DNA of 11,975 nucleotides, taken from the NCBI GenBank assembly GCA_023136715.1, contig JAGLQT010000203.1, positions 1 through 11,975 on the forward strand. The letters are read 5' to 3'. The position numbers and the translations under genes were made by a program. This DNA is from Gammaproteobacteria bacterium (GTDB lineage: Bacteria > Pseudomonadota > Gammaproteobacteria > SZUA-229). The notes beneath the pieces are model-generated. The model did not search any database and was not told the DNA's origin. It saw only the letters and a program-made list of their open reading frames with translations. Positions 6,318-11,975 of the stretch are shown here, piece after piece (position 1 is the stretch's first letter; the number at the start of each line of letters is the position of its first letter).

Positions 6318-6938
6318 TTAGATAATTTCTCTGTCTTGCAGCTGCTGCTTAATTTGCTGCTGTACCTGTTCAAGCGTCAGACTGGCATCAACCGTACAGA
6401 TTCGACCGGGATGTTGTTTAGCCAGACCAAGGTAGGCATTGCGAACGCGCTCAAAAAAATCATTCTTTTCTTTTTCTATACGATCGGGTGCACTACGTTT
6501 GCCGGCCCTTTCACGACCGACCTCAACAGGCGCATCCAGTATGATAGTTAGGTCCGGCCTCAAATCGCCCTGCACCCACGCCTCAAGGTCAGCGATCTTT
6601 GAGATATCTAGCTGGCGGCCACCACCCTGGTAGGCGTAGGTGGCTTCTGTGAATCGATCACAGAGCACGTACTGCCCTGCATCCAGGGCTGGCTGTATGA
6701 TTTTCTTGATGTGTTCAGCACGTGCGGCAAACATCATCAGCAATTCAGCATCATCACTCATCTGCTCATCAGAATGTTGCAGCAGTAATTCGCGCAGCGA
6801 CTCACCCAGAGGTGTGCCACCGGGCTCGCGGGTAACAACACACTGCTTACCGGTTGCTTCGAGCAATGCTTGAATATAATCGCGGTTACTGGTTTTGCCG
6901 ACACCTTCAATGCCTTCAAGCGTAATAAATTTACTCAT
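6318..6938 (-). CDS. tmk: Thymidylate kinase
   Basis: The enzyme phosphorylates dTMP to dTDP with ATP, an essential step in dTTP supply. The 206-residue length is typical. The P-loop is GIEGVGKT (9-16), with Ser rather than the more usual Thr following. The dTMP-binding REPGG is at 38-42 and the DRF motif is at 94-96 (CDRFTEAT). The lid region (about 142-157, ending RIEKE) is arginine-rich as in the E. coli type of enzyme. The start is ATG, 4 nt after the mltG stop, with only a weak purine-rich leader, so translation probably depends on the upstream gene. The mltG-tmk-holB order is conserved in gammaproteobacteria. Confidence 0.97.
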   Translation of the reverse strand: MSKFITLEGIEGVGKTSNRDYIQALLEATGKQCVVTREPGGTPLGESLRELLLQHSDEQMSDDAELLMMFAARAEHIKKIIQPALDAGQYVLCDRFTEATYAYQGGGRQLDISKIADLEAWVQGDLRPDLTIILDAPVEVGRERAGKRSAPDRIEKEKNDFFERVRNAYLGLAKQHPGRICTVDASLTLEQVQQQIKQQLQDREII

Positions 6939-6942
6939 ATTA

Positions 6943-7968
6943 TTATTTTTTTCTTTGGTATTTATCGACGGCTTTATTATGTTCGACTAGTGTACTCGAA
7001 AACTTATGCCGGCCCGAATTATCACTAAAAGCGACAAAGTAGAGGTAATCGGTTTTTGCCGGGTGCATGACAGCTTTGATAGCGCCCAGGCTCGGCATTG
7101 CAATTGGCGTTGGTGGCAAGCCATTTCGAGTATAGGTATTGTACGGTGTATCTTTACGCAAATCTCTAAAGCGTATATCACCCTTATAATTTTCACCCAT
7201 GCCGTAAATAACCGTCGGATCAGTTTGCAGGCGCATATTTTTACGCAAGCGATTGATAAAAGCGCCAGCGATCAATGCTCTTTCTTCCTCAACGGCGCTT
7301 TCTTTTTCAACAATGGAAGCGAGAATTAATGCTTCGTAAGGCGATTCAAATGGTAAACCCTGATCTCGTTCTTCCCATAGATCATGAAGATGTTTTTTCA
7401 TATACGTATGTGCGCGCTTTAGCACATCAATATCCCTGGTGTTTTTATGAATGTAATAGGTTTCTGGAAAAAACAAACCTTCGGGATGGTCATAACTGAT
7501 TTCTAATAATTGAAGAACTTCTTGCTGAGTTAAATCACCCAGTTCATGGCTTATCGCTTCATGATCTTGAATAGCCTGCATGAATTCTTTAAATGTCCAG
7601 CCTTCGAGCAATTGCAAAGCGTATTGACGAACACGTCCCGAGGTAATGTCATCCAGTAATGCCGACAAAGTAGTACCGGGATTAATGACATACTCACCCA
7701 CCTGTAATCGCTTTGCATCACCATTTAGTCGCGTCCAGAAAATCAGTAGTTTTGGACACTTAACAAGATCGTATTGTTCTAACTGTTTGGCGAGACTGCG
7801 TATTGTTGCGCCCGGCTTTAGTTCAATGGTTTTGCTTTCTGACAATATATTAGGCGTATCCATGGTCTGCCTGGTGATTACATAAAGCGAAACCATGGCC
7901 ACTAGCACAAGAAAAAGTGCAGCTATTACTATATTAAATTTAGTTAGACGTATTTTCATTGCGCACAT
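6943..7968 (-). CDS. mltG: Endolytic murein transglycosylase
   Basis: MltG is an inner-membrane lytic transglycosylase that cleaves within nascent peptidoglycan strands and is thought to end glycan elongation. The 341-residue product starts with a short basic stretch and one membrane segment (about 12-31), placing the rest in the periplasm. A LysM-like part (about 45-110) precedes the YceG catalytic domain. That domain has the ASIVEKESAVEEER helix, where E221 matches the catalytic Glu of E. coli MltG, and downstream elements LQTDPTVIYG (247-256) and YNTYTRNGLPPTPI (276-289). The given ATG overlaps pabC by 13 nt. An in-frame ATG at 7959 (Met4) would give an ATGA overlap with the pabC stop and a more typical MKIRL start. 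Neither has a good Shine-Dalgarno sequence, so the true start is uncertain by three residues. Confidence 0.96.
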   Translation of the reverse strand: MCAMKIRLTKFNIVIAALFLVLVAMVSLYVITRQTMDTPNILSESKTIELKPGATIRSLAKQLEQYDLVKCPKLLIFWTRLNGDAKRLQVGEYVINPGTTLSALLDDITSGRVRQYALQLLEGWTFKEFMQAIQDHEAISHELGDLTQQEVLQLLEISYDHPEGLFFPETYYIHKNTRDIDVLKRAHTYMKKHLHDLWEERDQGLPFESPYEALILASIVEKESAVEEERALIAGAFINRLRKNMRLQTDPTVIYGMGENYKGDIRFRDLRKDTPYNTYTRNGLPPTPIAMPSLGAIKAVMHPAKTDYLYFVAFSDNSGRHKFSSTLVEHNKAVDKYQRKK

Positions 7969-8783
7969 ATCCGCTGTTGCAGAGCCTGAGACAGTTGTTG
8001 TGTCATCGAGCCAACTTCATAAATATTATTTCCCAGTGAGCTAATTGGCCAGATTCCAATAATGCTATTACACACAAAAACTTCATCCATATTTTTTATA
8101 TCGTCTTTTTTGATATTCGTAACATGAGTCTCAATACCCTGCTCTTGCGCAATAGCTAATATTTGCTCACGAATAATACCGTTAACACCACAATTTTCTA
8201 ATGAAGGCGTGAGCAGCTGATTATTTTTAGAAGCAAATACATTGCTCATAGTACCTTCGATAATATTGTTTGAATCATCAAGCATGAGACCTTCCTGATA
8301 TTCATCACGCCATTCATTCCTTGCTAGCACGTTATCCAGCCTGTTCAAATGTTTGATACCAGCTAGCGCAGAATTTTTTGATATAGGGTGCTGGCAGAAA
8401 CAGGCTTTGATTCCATGTGAATTAAACTCGTCTGAATATTGCGGCAAATCACCAATAACAACGATACGCGTTGTTTTCTGTGGTGACGGGCTTTGATAGC
8501 CACGCTGACCCTGACCACGCGTCAGCATTAGTTTAACAACGCAGTTATTGATACTGTGTTGTTTCAGTATAGCCAGCACATCTTGTTTAAAATTATTTAT
8601 GGCGATTGATTCAATGCTGAGTTTCTTAGCGGCATTTTGCATGCGCTCAATATGTTCATCCCATAACTGTAGACTTCCTTCTACACAGGCAATAGTTTCA
8701 AATAAGCCATCACCGTAGTGCAAACCTCTATCCATAACGGAAAGATGCTCAGATGAAATTCCATTGATGCTTATATGTTGCAT
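7956..8783 (-). CDS. pabC: Aminodeoxychorismate lyase
   Basis: This PLP enzyme splits 4-amino-4-deoxychorismate into p-aminobenzoate and pyruvate, the last step of PABA synthesis for folate. It belongs to fold-type IV, with the branched-chain aminotransferases. The 275-residue product has the N-terminal DRGLHYGDGLFET motif (18-30), the Schiff-base lysine K144 in GIKHLNRLDNVLARNEW, and E177 in IIEGTMSNVF. The LNRL sequence after the lysine separates it from branched-chain and D-amino acid aminotransferases. The ATG is one base after the pabB stop (TGATATG) with no ribosome site of its own, so the two are probably translationally coupled. This fits because PabC uses the PabB product directly. 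Confidence 0.95.
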   Translation of the reverse strand: MQHISINGISSEHLSVMDRGLHYGDGLFETIACVEGSLQLWDEHIERMQNAAKKLSIESIAINNFKQDVLAILKQHSINNCVVKLMLTRGQGQRGYQSPSPQKTTRIVVIGDLPQYSDEFNSHGIKACFCQHPISKNSALAGIKHLNRLDNVLARNEWRDEYQEGLMLDDSNNIIEGTMSNVFASKNNQLLTPSLENCGVNGIIREQILAIAQEQGIETHVTNIKKDDIKNMDEVFVCNSIIGIWPISSLGNNIYEVGSMTQQLSQALQQRICAQ

Positions 8784-8784
8784 A

Positions 8785-10176
8785 TCACAAGTTTAAATTA
8801 AAAATATCGACAAGGCCTTTGGCTTTGGCGCGAGTTTCTTCCAGCTCTCGTTGCGGATCCGAGTCGGCAACAATGCCACCACCGGCCCTGAAGCTGATTT
8901 TATTTCCAGCGCACATCATGGTGCGGATTAAAATATTCAGATCCATACTACCATCGCGATTAATATAACCTACAGAGCCGGTATAAGCGCCCCGCTGCTT
9001 GCCTTCCATTTCGCTCAATATTTCCATGCAACGCACCTTGGGGCAACCTGTAATAGTGCCACCGGGAAATACCGCTTTGATAACGTCAACCGGCGATAGC
9101 TGATCCTTAATAATACCCTGAACATTGGAAACAATGTGGTGCACGTGCTGGTAACTTTCCAGTGCCATGAGCTCATTGACTTTAACGCTGCCCGGCTTGC
9201 ACACCCTGCCCAGGTCATTTCGTTCAAGATCAATAAGCATGATGTGTTCGGCCTGCTCTTTCGGATGCTCCAGTAGTTCTTTTGAGATGGCAGCATCATC
9301 ATTGCCGGAGGTGCGAGGCCGTGTGCCGGCAATAGGGCGCGTTTCAACAATATTATTCCTGGATTGCACCAGACGCTCCGGTGAAGAGCTAATTAAGCTC
9401 GCATCACCTAATCGCGCGAAAGCGGCAAATGAGCCTGGATTGGATTTTGCGAGCGCATTAAAAATATCAACATCATCAGTACCCTCTTCAATATCCACTA
9501 GCCAGGGTCGTGACAAGTTTGCCTGAAAAATATCACCATCAAAGATGTACTGTTTGATTTTTTTCACCTGCGCCAGATATGGCTGCTCGGATGCTTCGTT
9601 GATAGCCTGGCAGTTTATTTTTGCTGGCGACTCTGTATTTGAAAGATTATTTATTGCCAGTACATCTTGCTCAATTTTATCCAGCAGATAGGCGTACTCA
9701 TTTTCTGCAATCGCCGTTGTTGTATTTTCAAGGTGATCAATAATAATCGCGGCGGGACAACGTCGTGCTATCGCAACTGGAATATTATTGTTTGCAGCCA
9801 GCTCATCGGCTTCGGGAAGAACCAGCGTTGGCTCAACTTCCTGTGCAATTTCATAAGCCAGGTAAACAAACCAGCCGCCGGTGAAAGGTAAATCAGAATA
9901 CTGTGGCTCGATTTTTTCTTTTTGCCAGATACCGTCAAGCGCATCAAGAAAGCCCGCGTTACCGTCCTGTAAATTCTCAGCGGTAAAACTCAGCGTTTGA
10001 TTTTTATCGAGAGTTAAAGTTTCTTGTGGATAAGCAAAGAAAATATCATAGCGGTCACGCAATCGAGCATCACTGCTCGATGTGCTGACTAGCGCGTAGG
10101 GATAATCTTCAGGTCTGTTTTTGCAGAGTGCTGTTAAATCCAGATGATTTGAAAGCAATCGAGTCTGGAATGACAT
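8785..10176 (-). CDS. pabB: Aminodeoxychorismate synthase component I, PIAGT type
   Basis: PabB turns chorismate plus ammonia (from a glutaminase partner) into 4-amino-4-deoxychorismate. The 463-residue product has the chorismate-binding fold: FDGDIFQANLSR (212-223), SSPERLV (264-270), LIDLERNDLGRV (314-325), the H346-H347 region, FPGGTITGCPK (370-380) and GYINRDGSMDLNILIRT (403-419). At 281-285 it has PIAGT, where classical PabB has PIKGT with the covalent lysine (E. coli K274). PIAGT is typical of anthranilate synthase TrpE but was also reported for a PabB subclass including Stenotrophomonas maltophilia. Length nearer PabB than TrpE, the 1-nt link to pabC and the absence of trp genes favour PabB. 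No PabA/TrpG amidotransferase is in the window, so it must be supplied elsewhere. The ATG is 10 nt after fabF. Confidence 0.9.
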   Translation of the reverse strand: MSFQTRLLSNHLDLTALCKNRPEDYPYALVSTSSSDARLRDRYDIFFAYPQETLTLDKNQTLSFTAENLQDGNAGFLDALDGIWQKEKIEPQYSDLPFTGGWFVYLAYEIAQEVEPTLVLPEADELAANNNIPVAIARRCPAAIIIDHLENTTTAIAENEYAYLLDKIEQDVLAINNLSNTESPAKINCQAINEASEQPYLAQVKKIKQYIFDGDIFQANLSRPWLVDIEEGTDDVDIFNALAKSNPGSFAAFARLGDASLISSSPERLVQSRNNIVETRPIAGTRPRTSGNDDAAISKELLEHPKEQAEHIMLIDLERNDLGRVCKPGSVKVNELMALESYQHVHHIVSNVQGIIKDQLSPVDVIKAVFPGGTITGCPKVRCMEILSEMEGKQRGAYTGSVGYINRDGSMDLNILIRTMMCAGNKISFRAGGGIVADSDPQRELEETRAKAKGLVDIFNLNL

Positions 10177-10186
10177 GCCCGCTGCC

Positions 10187-11431
10187 TTAGTCTGTCAGTT
10201 TCCTGAAAACCAGAGACCCGTTGGTGCCACCAAATCCAAATGAGTTGGATACAGCTACATCTATCTTCATGTCACGTGCAGTTTTAGGTACGTAATCCAG
10301 ATCACAACCTTCGCTGGGATTTTCAAGATTGATGGTTGGTGGTGCAACCTGATCATGAATTGCCATCACAGAGAAGACCGCCTCAATACCACCAGCAGCA
10401 CCTAGTAGATGCCCTGTCATTGATTTGGTTGAACCCACCGCAACCTTGTAGGCGTGCTCACCCAATGCCGCTTTGACTGCATTAGTTTCTGCAATATCAC
10501 CCGCCGGTGTTGAAGTTCCGTGTGCATTGATGTAATCGACATCAGTGGCATTCAAGCCGGCATCTCTAAGTGCGTTTTGCATGCACTTGGCCGCACCACT
10601 ACCATCAGCTATCGGCATAGTCATGTGGTAGGCGTCGCTGTTGTAACCGAAACCAGCAACTTCACAGTAGATTTTGGCACCACGGGCTTTGGCGTGCTCG
10701 TACTCTTCGAGCATCAATACGCCGGCACCATCACCTAAAACAAAACCATCACGATCCTGATCCCAGGGACGACTGGCCGCTTCAGGGTCATCATTGCGAG
10801 TCGATAAAGCTCTTGCTGCTGCAAAACCCCCAATACCTAACGGTGATGAAGCTTTTTCAGCACCACCAGCAAACATCACATCAGCATCACCATAGGCGAT
10901 AATACGTGCTGCTTCGCCAATACTATGTGTACCCGTTGAGCATGCAGTAACCAGTGCGATGTTTGGGCCTTTGGTGCCATGCATGATCGAGAAATTTCCC
11001 GAAATCATATTGATAATAGAACCAGGTACGAAAAAGGGTGAGATCTTGCGTGGGCCGGAATCTTGCAACTTGCTATGATTGACTTCAATCATCGGAAGTC
11101 CGCCAATGCCTGAACCAATGGCTGTACCTATTCGGTCGGCATTCTCATCGGTGATTTCGAGGCCAGAATCGCGTAAGGCTTCATCCGCTGCTACCAGACC
11201 ATAATGGATAAAGGTATCCATCTTTTTAAGATCTTTCTTAGCCACCACATGCGTGGCGTCAAAATTTTTGACAGTAGCTGCAATTTTAACGGAATAGTCA
11301 GTGGTATCGAATTCATCGATAGCGACCACACCACTTTTGCCAGCAACGATATTGCTCCAGCTCTCTTTTAGATTGAGACCTACGGGTGAAACAATACCCA
11401 TACCGGTAACGACAATACGACGTTTAGACAC
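10187..11431 (-). CDS. fabF: 3-oxoacyl-[acyl-carrier-protein] synthase II
   Basis: FabF condenses malonyl-ACP with acyl-ACP to lengthen fatty acids, including cis-unsaturated chains and the palmitoleate to cis-vaccenate step. The 414-residue product has the complete Cys-His-His triad: C164 (TACSTGTHS), H304 (NAHGTSTP) and H341 (MTGHLLGAAG), with K336 nearby and the C-terminal SNSFGFGGTN loop (395-404). The start codon is GTG, fixed by the conserved N-terminus (KRRIVVTGMG), with AGGT 8 nt upstream. No nearby in-frame ATG serves. Its partner AcpP is encoded 69 nt upstream, and a strong hairpin separates the two. The pabB gene follows after 10 nt. Confidence 0.97.
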   Translation of the reverse strand: MSKRRIVVTGMGIVSPVGLNLKESWSNIVAGKSGVVAIDEFDTTDYSVKIAATVKNFDATHVVAKKDLKKMDTFIHYGLVAADEALRDSGLEITDENADRIGTAIGSGIGGLPMIEVNHSKLQDSGPRKISPFFVPGSIINMISGNFSIMHGTKGPNIALVTACSTGTHSIGEAARIIAYGDADVMFAGGAEKASSPLGIGGFAAARALSTRNDDPEAASRPWDQDRDGFVLGDGAGVLMLEEYEHAKARGAKIYCEVAGFGYNSDAYHMTMPIADGSGAAKCMQNALRDAGLNATDVDYINAHGTSTPAGDIAETNAVKAALGEHAYKVAVGSTKSMTGHLLGAAGGIEAVFSVMAIHDQVAPPTINLENPSEGCDLDYVPKTARDMKIDVAVSNSFGFGGTNGSLVFRKLTD

Positions 11432-11456
11432 TTTTTAGTACCTGCAATAAATAACA

Positions 11457-11476
11457 ACAGCCACTAATGTGGCTGT
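11457..11476 (-). terminator. Attenuator-like hairpin between acpP and fabF
   Basis: ACAGCCAC and GTGGCTGT form a perfect 8-bp stem with a 4-nt loop (11457-11464 and 11469-11476). On the minus strand it is followed by a U-rich stretch, TGTTATTTATT. It lies 24 nt after the acpP stop and 25 nt before the fabF GTG. This resembles a leaky intrinsic terminator, or a 3' stabilising or processing stem. Either would leave acpP mRNA far more abundant than fabF and downstream messages. Confidence 0.65.
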
Positions 11477-11500
11477 ATTGAACTAGCAAAACGACAGAAA

Positions 11501-11737
11501 TTAATCTGAATGTTCGTTGATATAATCAATTGCTAGTTGAATGGTTGTGATTTTTTCTGCGTCTTCATCAGTAATTTCACACTCGAATTCTTCTTCCAGT
11601 GCCATTACCAATTCAACAGTATCCAATGAATCTGCACCAAGATCGTCAACAAATGATGCTGCATTTGTTGCTTGTTCTTCGGTCACACCTAGTTGTTCAA
11701 TAACAATCTTGCGAACGCGTTCTTCAGCTGTGCTCAT
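11501..11737 (-). CDS. acpP: Acyl carrier protein
   Basis: AcpP carries growing acyl chains on a 4'-phosphopantetheine arm for fatty acid, lipid A and phospholipid synthesis. The 78-residue acidic product has the invariant DSL site (GADSLD, S37 carries the arm) and the acidic recognition helix VELVMALEEEFECEI, both typical of gammaproteobacterial ACP. The start is ATG with a strong ribosome site GAGGA at 11749-11745, 7 nt upstream, the best in the window and in line with one of the most abundant cell proteins. It lies between fabG and fabF as usual, with its own likely promoter upstream and a hairpin downstream. Confidence 0.99.
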   Translation of the reverse strand: MSTAEERVRKIVIEQLGVTEEQATNAASFVDDLGADSLDTVELVMALEEEFECEITDEDAEKITTIQLAIDYINEHSD

Positions 11738-11779
11738 TTAATTTTCCTCATTATATTTGATCAGTCAGAACTGCGCGGT

Positions 11780-11808
11780 ATTCTAGTGAATTCACGCACA
11801 GCAATCCA
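11780..11808 (-). promoter_or_regulatory. Candidate acpP promoter with palindrome in the spacer
   Basis: A -10 hexamer TAGAAT lies at 11785-11780, with a GC-rich CCGCGC just downstream. A 17-nt spacer would give a poor -35 TGGATT (11808-11803, three of six matches). The spacer holds a perfect 10-bp palindrome GTGAATTCAC (11795-11786), directly beside the -10, where a regulator could block polymerase. Transcription would start near 11773, giving a leader of about 36 nt. The weak -35 may be offset by the AT-rich tract upstream. Confidence 0.5.
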
Positions 11809-11855
11809 GTTAAATTATCAACTAATAATAACTATCTATTATTCTTATTATAAAC
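11809..11855 (-). promoter_or_regulatory. AT-rich, UP-element-like tract upstream of the acpP promoter
   Basis: Forty of 47 bases are A or T. The stretch holds short AT inverted repeats, for example AATAATA/TATTATT (11824-11830 and 11837-11843). Its position just upstream of the putative acpP -35 fits an UP element contacted by the RNA polymerase alpha subunits, which would suit a very strong gene. The assignment rests on composition and position only. Confidence 0.35.
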
Positions 11856-11901
11856 AGTTAGTTACAATGTATATCTCACCTGTATTATCACTGTAAATTA
11901 T

Positions 11902-11923
11902 GCCGTTTAAAATCAAAAACAGC
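11902..11923 (-). terminator. Hairpin directly after fabG
   Basis: Starting at the base after the fabG stop, the minus strand can form a 7-bp stem (GCTGTTT with AAACGGC, one G-U pair) around an 8-nt loop. Only a short mixed AT stretch follows, with no U-run. It may be a weak terminator or mRNA 3' stem that partly separates fabG from acpP. Confidence 0.3.
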
Positions 11924-11975
11924 CTATGGCATGTACATACCACCATTTACGTGCAGTGTTTCACCCGTAATGTAG
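11924..11975 (-). CDS. fabG: 3-oxoacyl-[acyl-carrier-protein] reductase, C-terminal end only
   Basis: The last 16 codons and TAG stop of an open frame are visible. They read YITGETLHVNGGMYMP, the characteristic end of the short-chain dehydrogenase FabG. FabG reduces 3-oxoacyl-ACP with NADPH in each fatty acid elongation cycle. The active site lies outside the window. The position upstream of acpP is the usual one, and the window edge cuts the gene, so this is not a pseudogene. Confidence 0.93.
   Translation of the reverse strand, partial: YITGETLHVNGGMYMP

Noticed and set aside
9167..9526. A 119-codon plus-strand frame antisense to pabB
   Set aside because: It is Ser- and Leu-rich, mirrors pabB codon structure and has no independent support.
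8785..10176. Calling this gene trpE because of its PIAGT motif
   Set aside because: The 1-nt link to pabC, the length of 463 residues, the absence of other trp genes and the known PIAGT subclass of PabB favour pabB.
1..11975. A mobile island, defence system or novel cluster
   Set aside because: All genes belong to well-known housekeeping families in conserved order, with even composition and no integrase, transposase, terminal repeats or CRISPR repeats.

Overview
The window is a compact chromosomal segment of a gammaproteobacterium. Every gene I can support lies on the minus strand, so the map reads from right to left. The gene order shows the lineage. The right part matches the fabG-acpP-fabF-pabC-mltG-tmk-holB-pilZ-tatD block known from Pseudomonas and Xanthomonas relatives. 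The left part matches the uvrY-uvrC-pgsA-tRNA(Gly) block known from Enterobacteria and many other gammaproteobacteria. The PilZ gene points to a type IV pilus maker outside the Enterobacteriaceae. Base composition looks moderate and even, with no codon or composition break that would suggest recent transfer. I cannot name the genus.

Right module (about 11975 down to 4149): the last codons of fabG; a 186-nt control region; acpP; a 69-nt gap with a strong hairpin; then fabF, pabB, pabC, mltG, tmk, holB, pilZ and tatD, with gaps of -13 to 28 nt. The run makes fatty acids (FabG, AcpP, FabF), p-aminobenzoate for folate (PabB, PabC), a lytic transglycosylase that ends glycan strands (MltG), dTDP (Tmk), the clamp-loader delta' subunit (HolB), a pilus assembly protein (PilZ) and a TatD-family metal hydrolase. 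Tight spacing suggests one growth-linked transcription unit led by the acpP promoter, with the acpP-fabF hairpin probably lowering expression of downstream genes relative to AcpP.

Left module (about 4148 down to 1): a 184-nt non-coding gap; a UvrY/GacA-type response regulator; a family 5-type uracil-DNA glycosylase overlapping uvrC by 4 nt; uvrC; pgsA; a strong stable-RNA-type promoter; and the 5' end of a tRNA-Gly gene cut by the window edge. The glycosylase inserted between uvrY and uvrC joins base excision and nucleotide excision repair genes in one translationally coupled unit.

No gene-free stretch exceeds 300 bases. I found no mobile element, CRISPR array, phage gene or toxin module, and no evidence for a wholly new system. 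The points most worth checking are the glycosylase-uvrC coupling, the PIAGT-type PabB, the hairpins and palindromes in the control regions, and a boxA-like sequence antisense to the tRNA leader.
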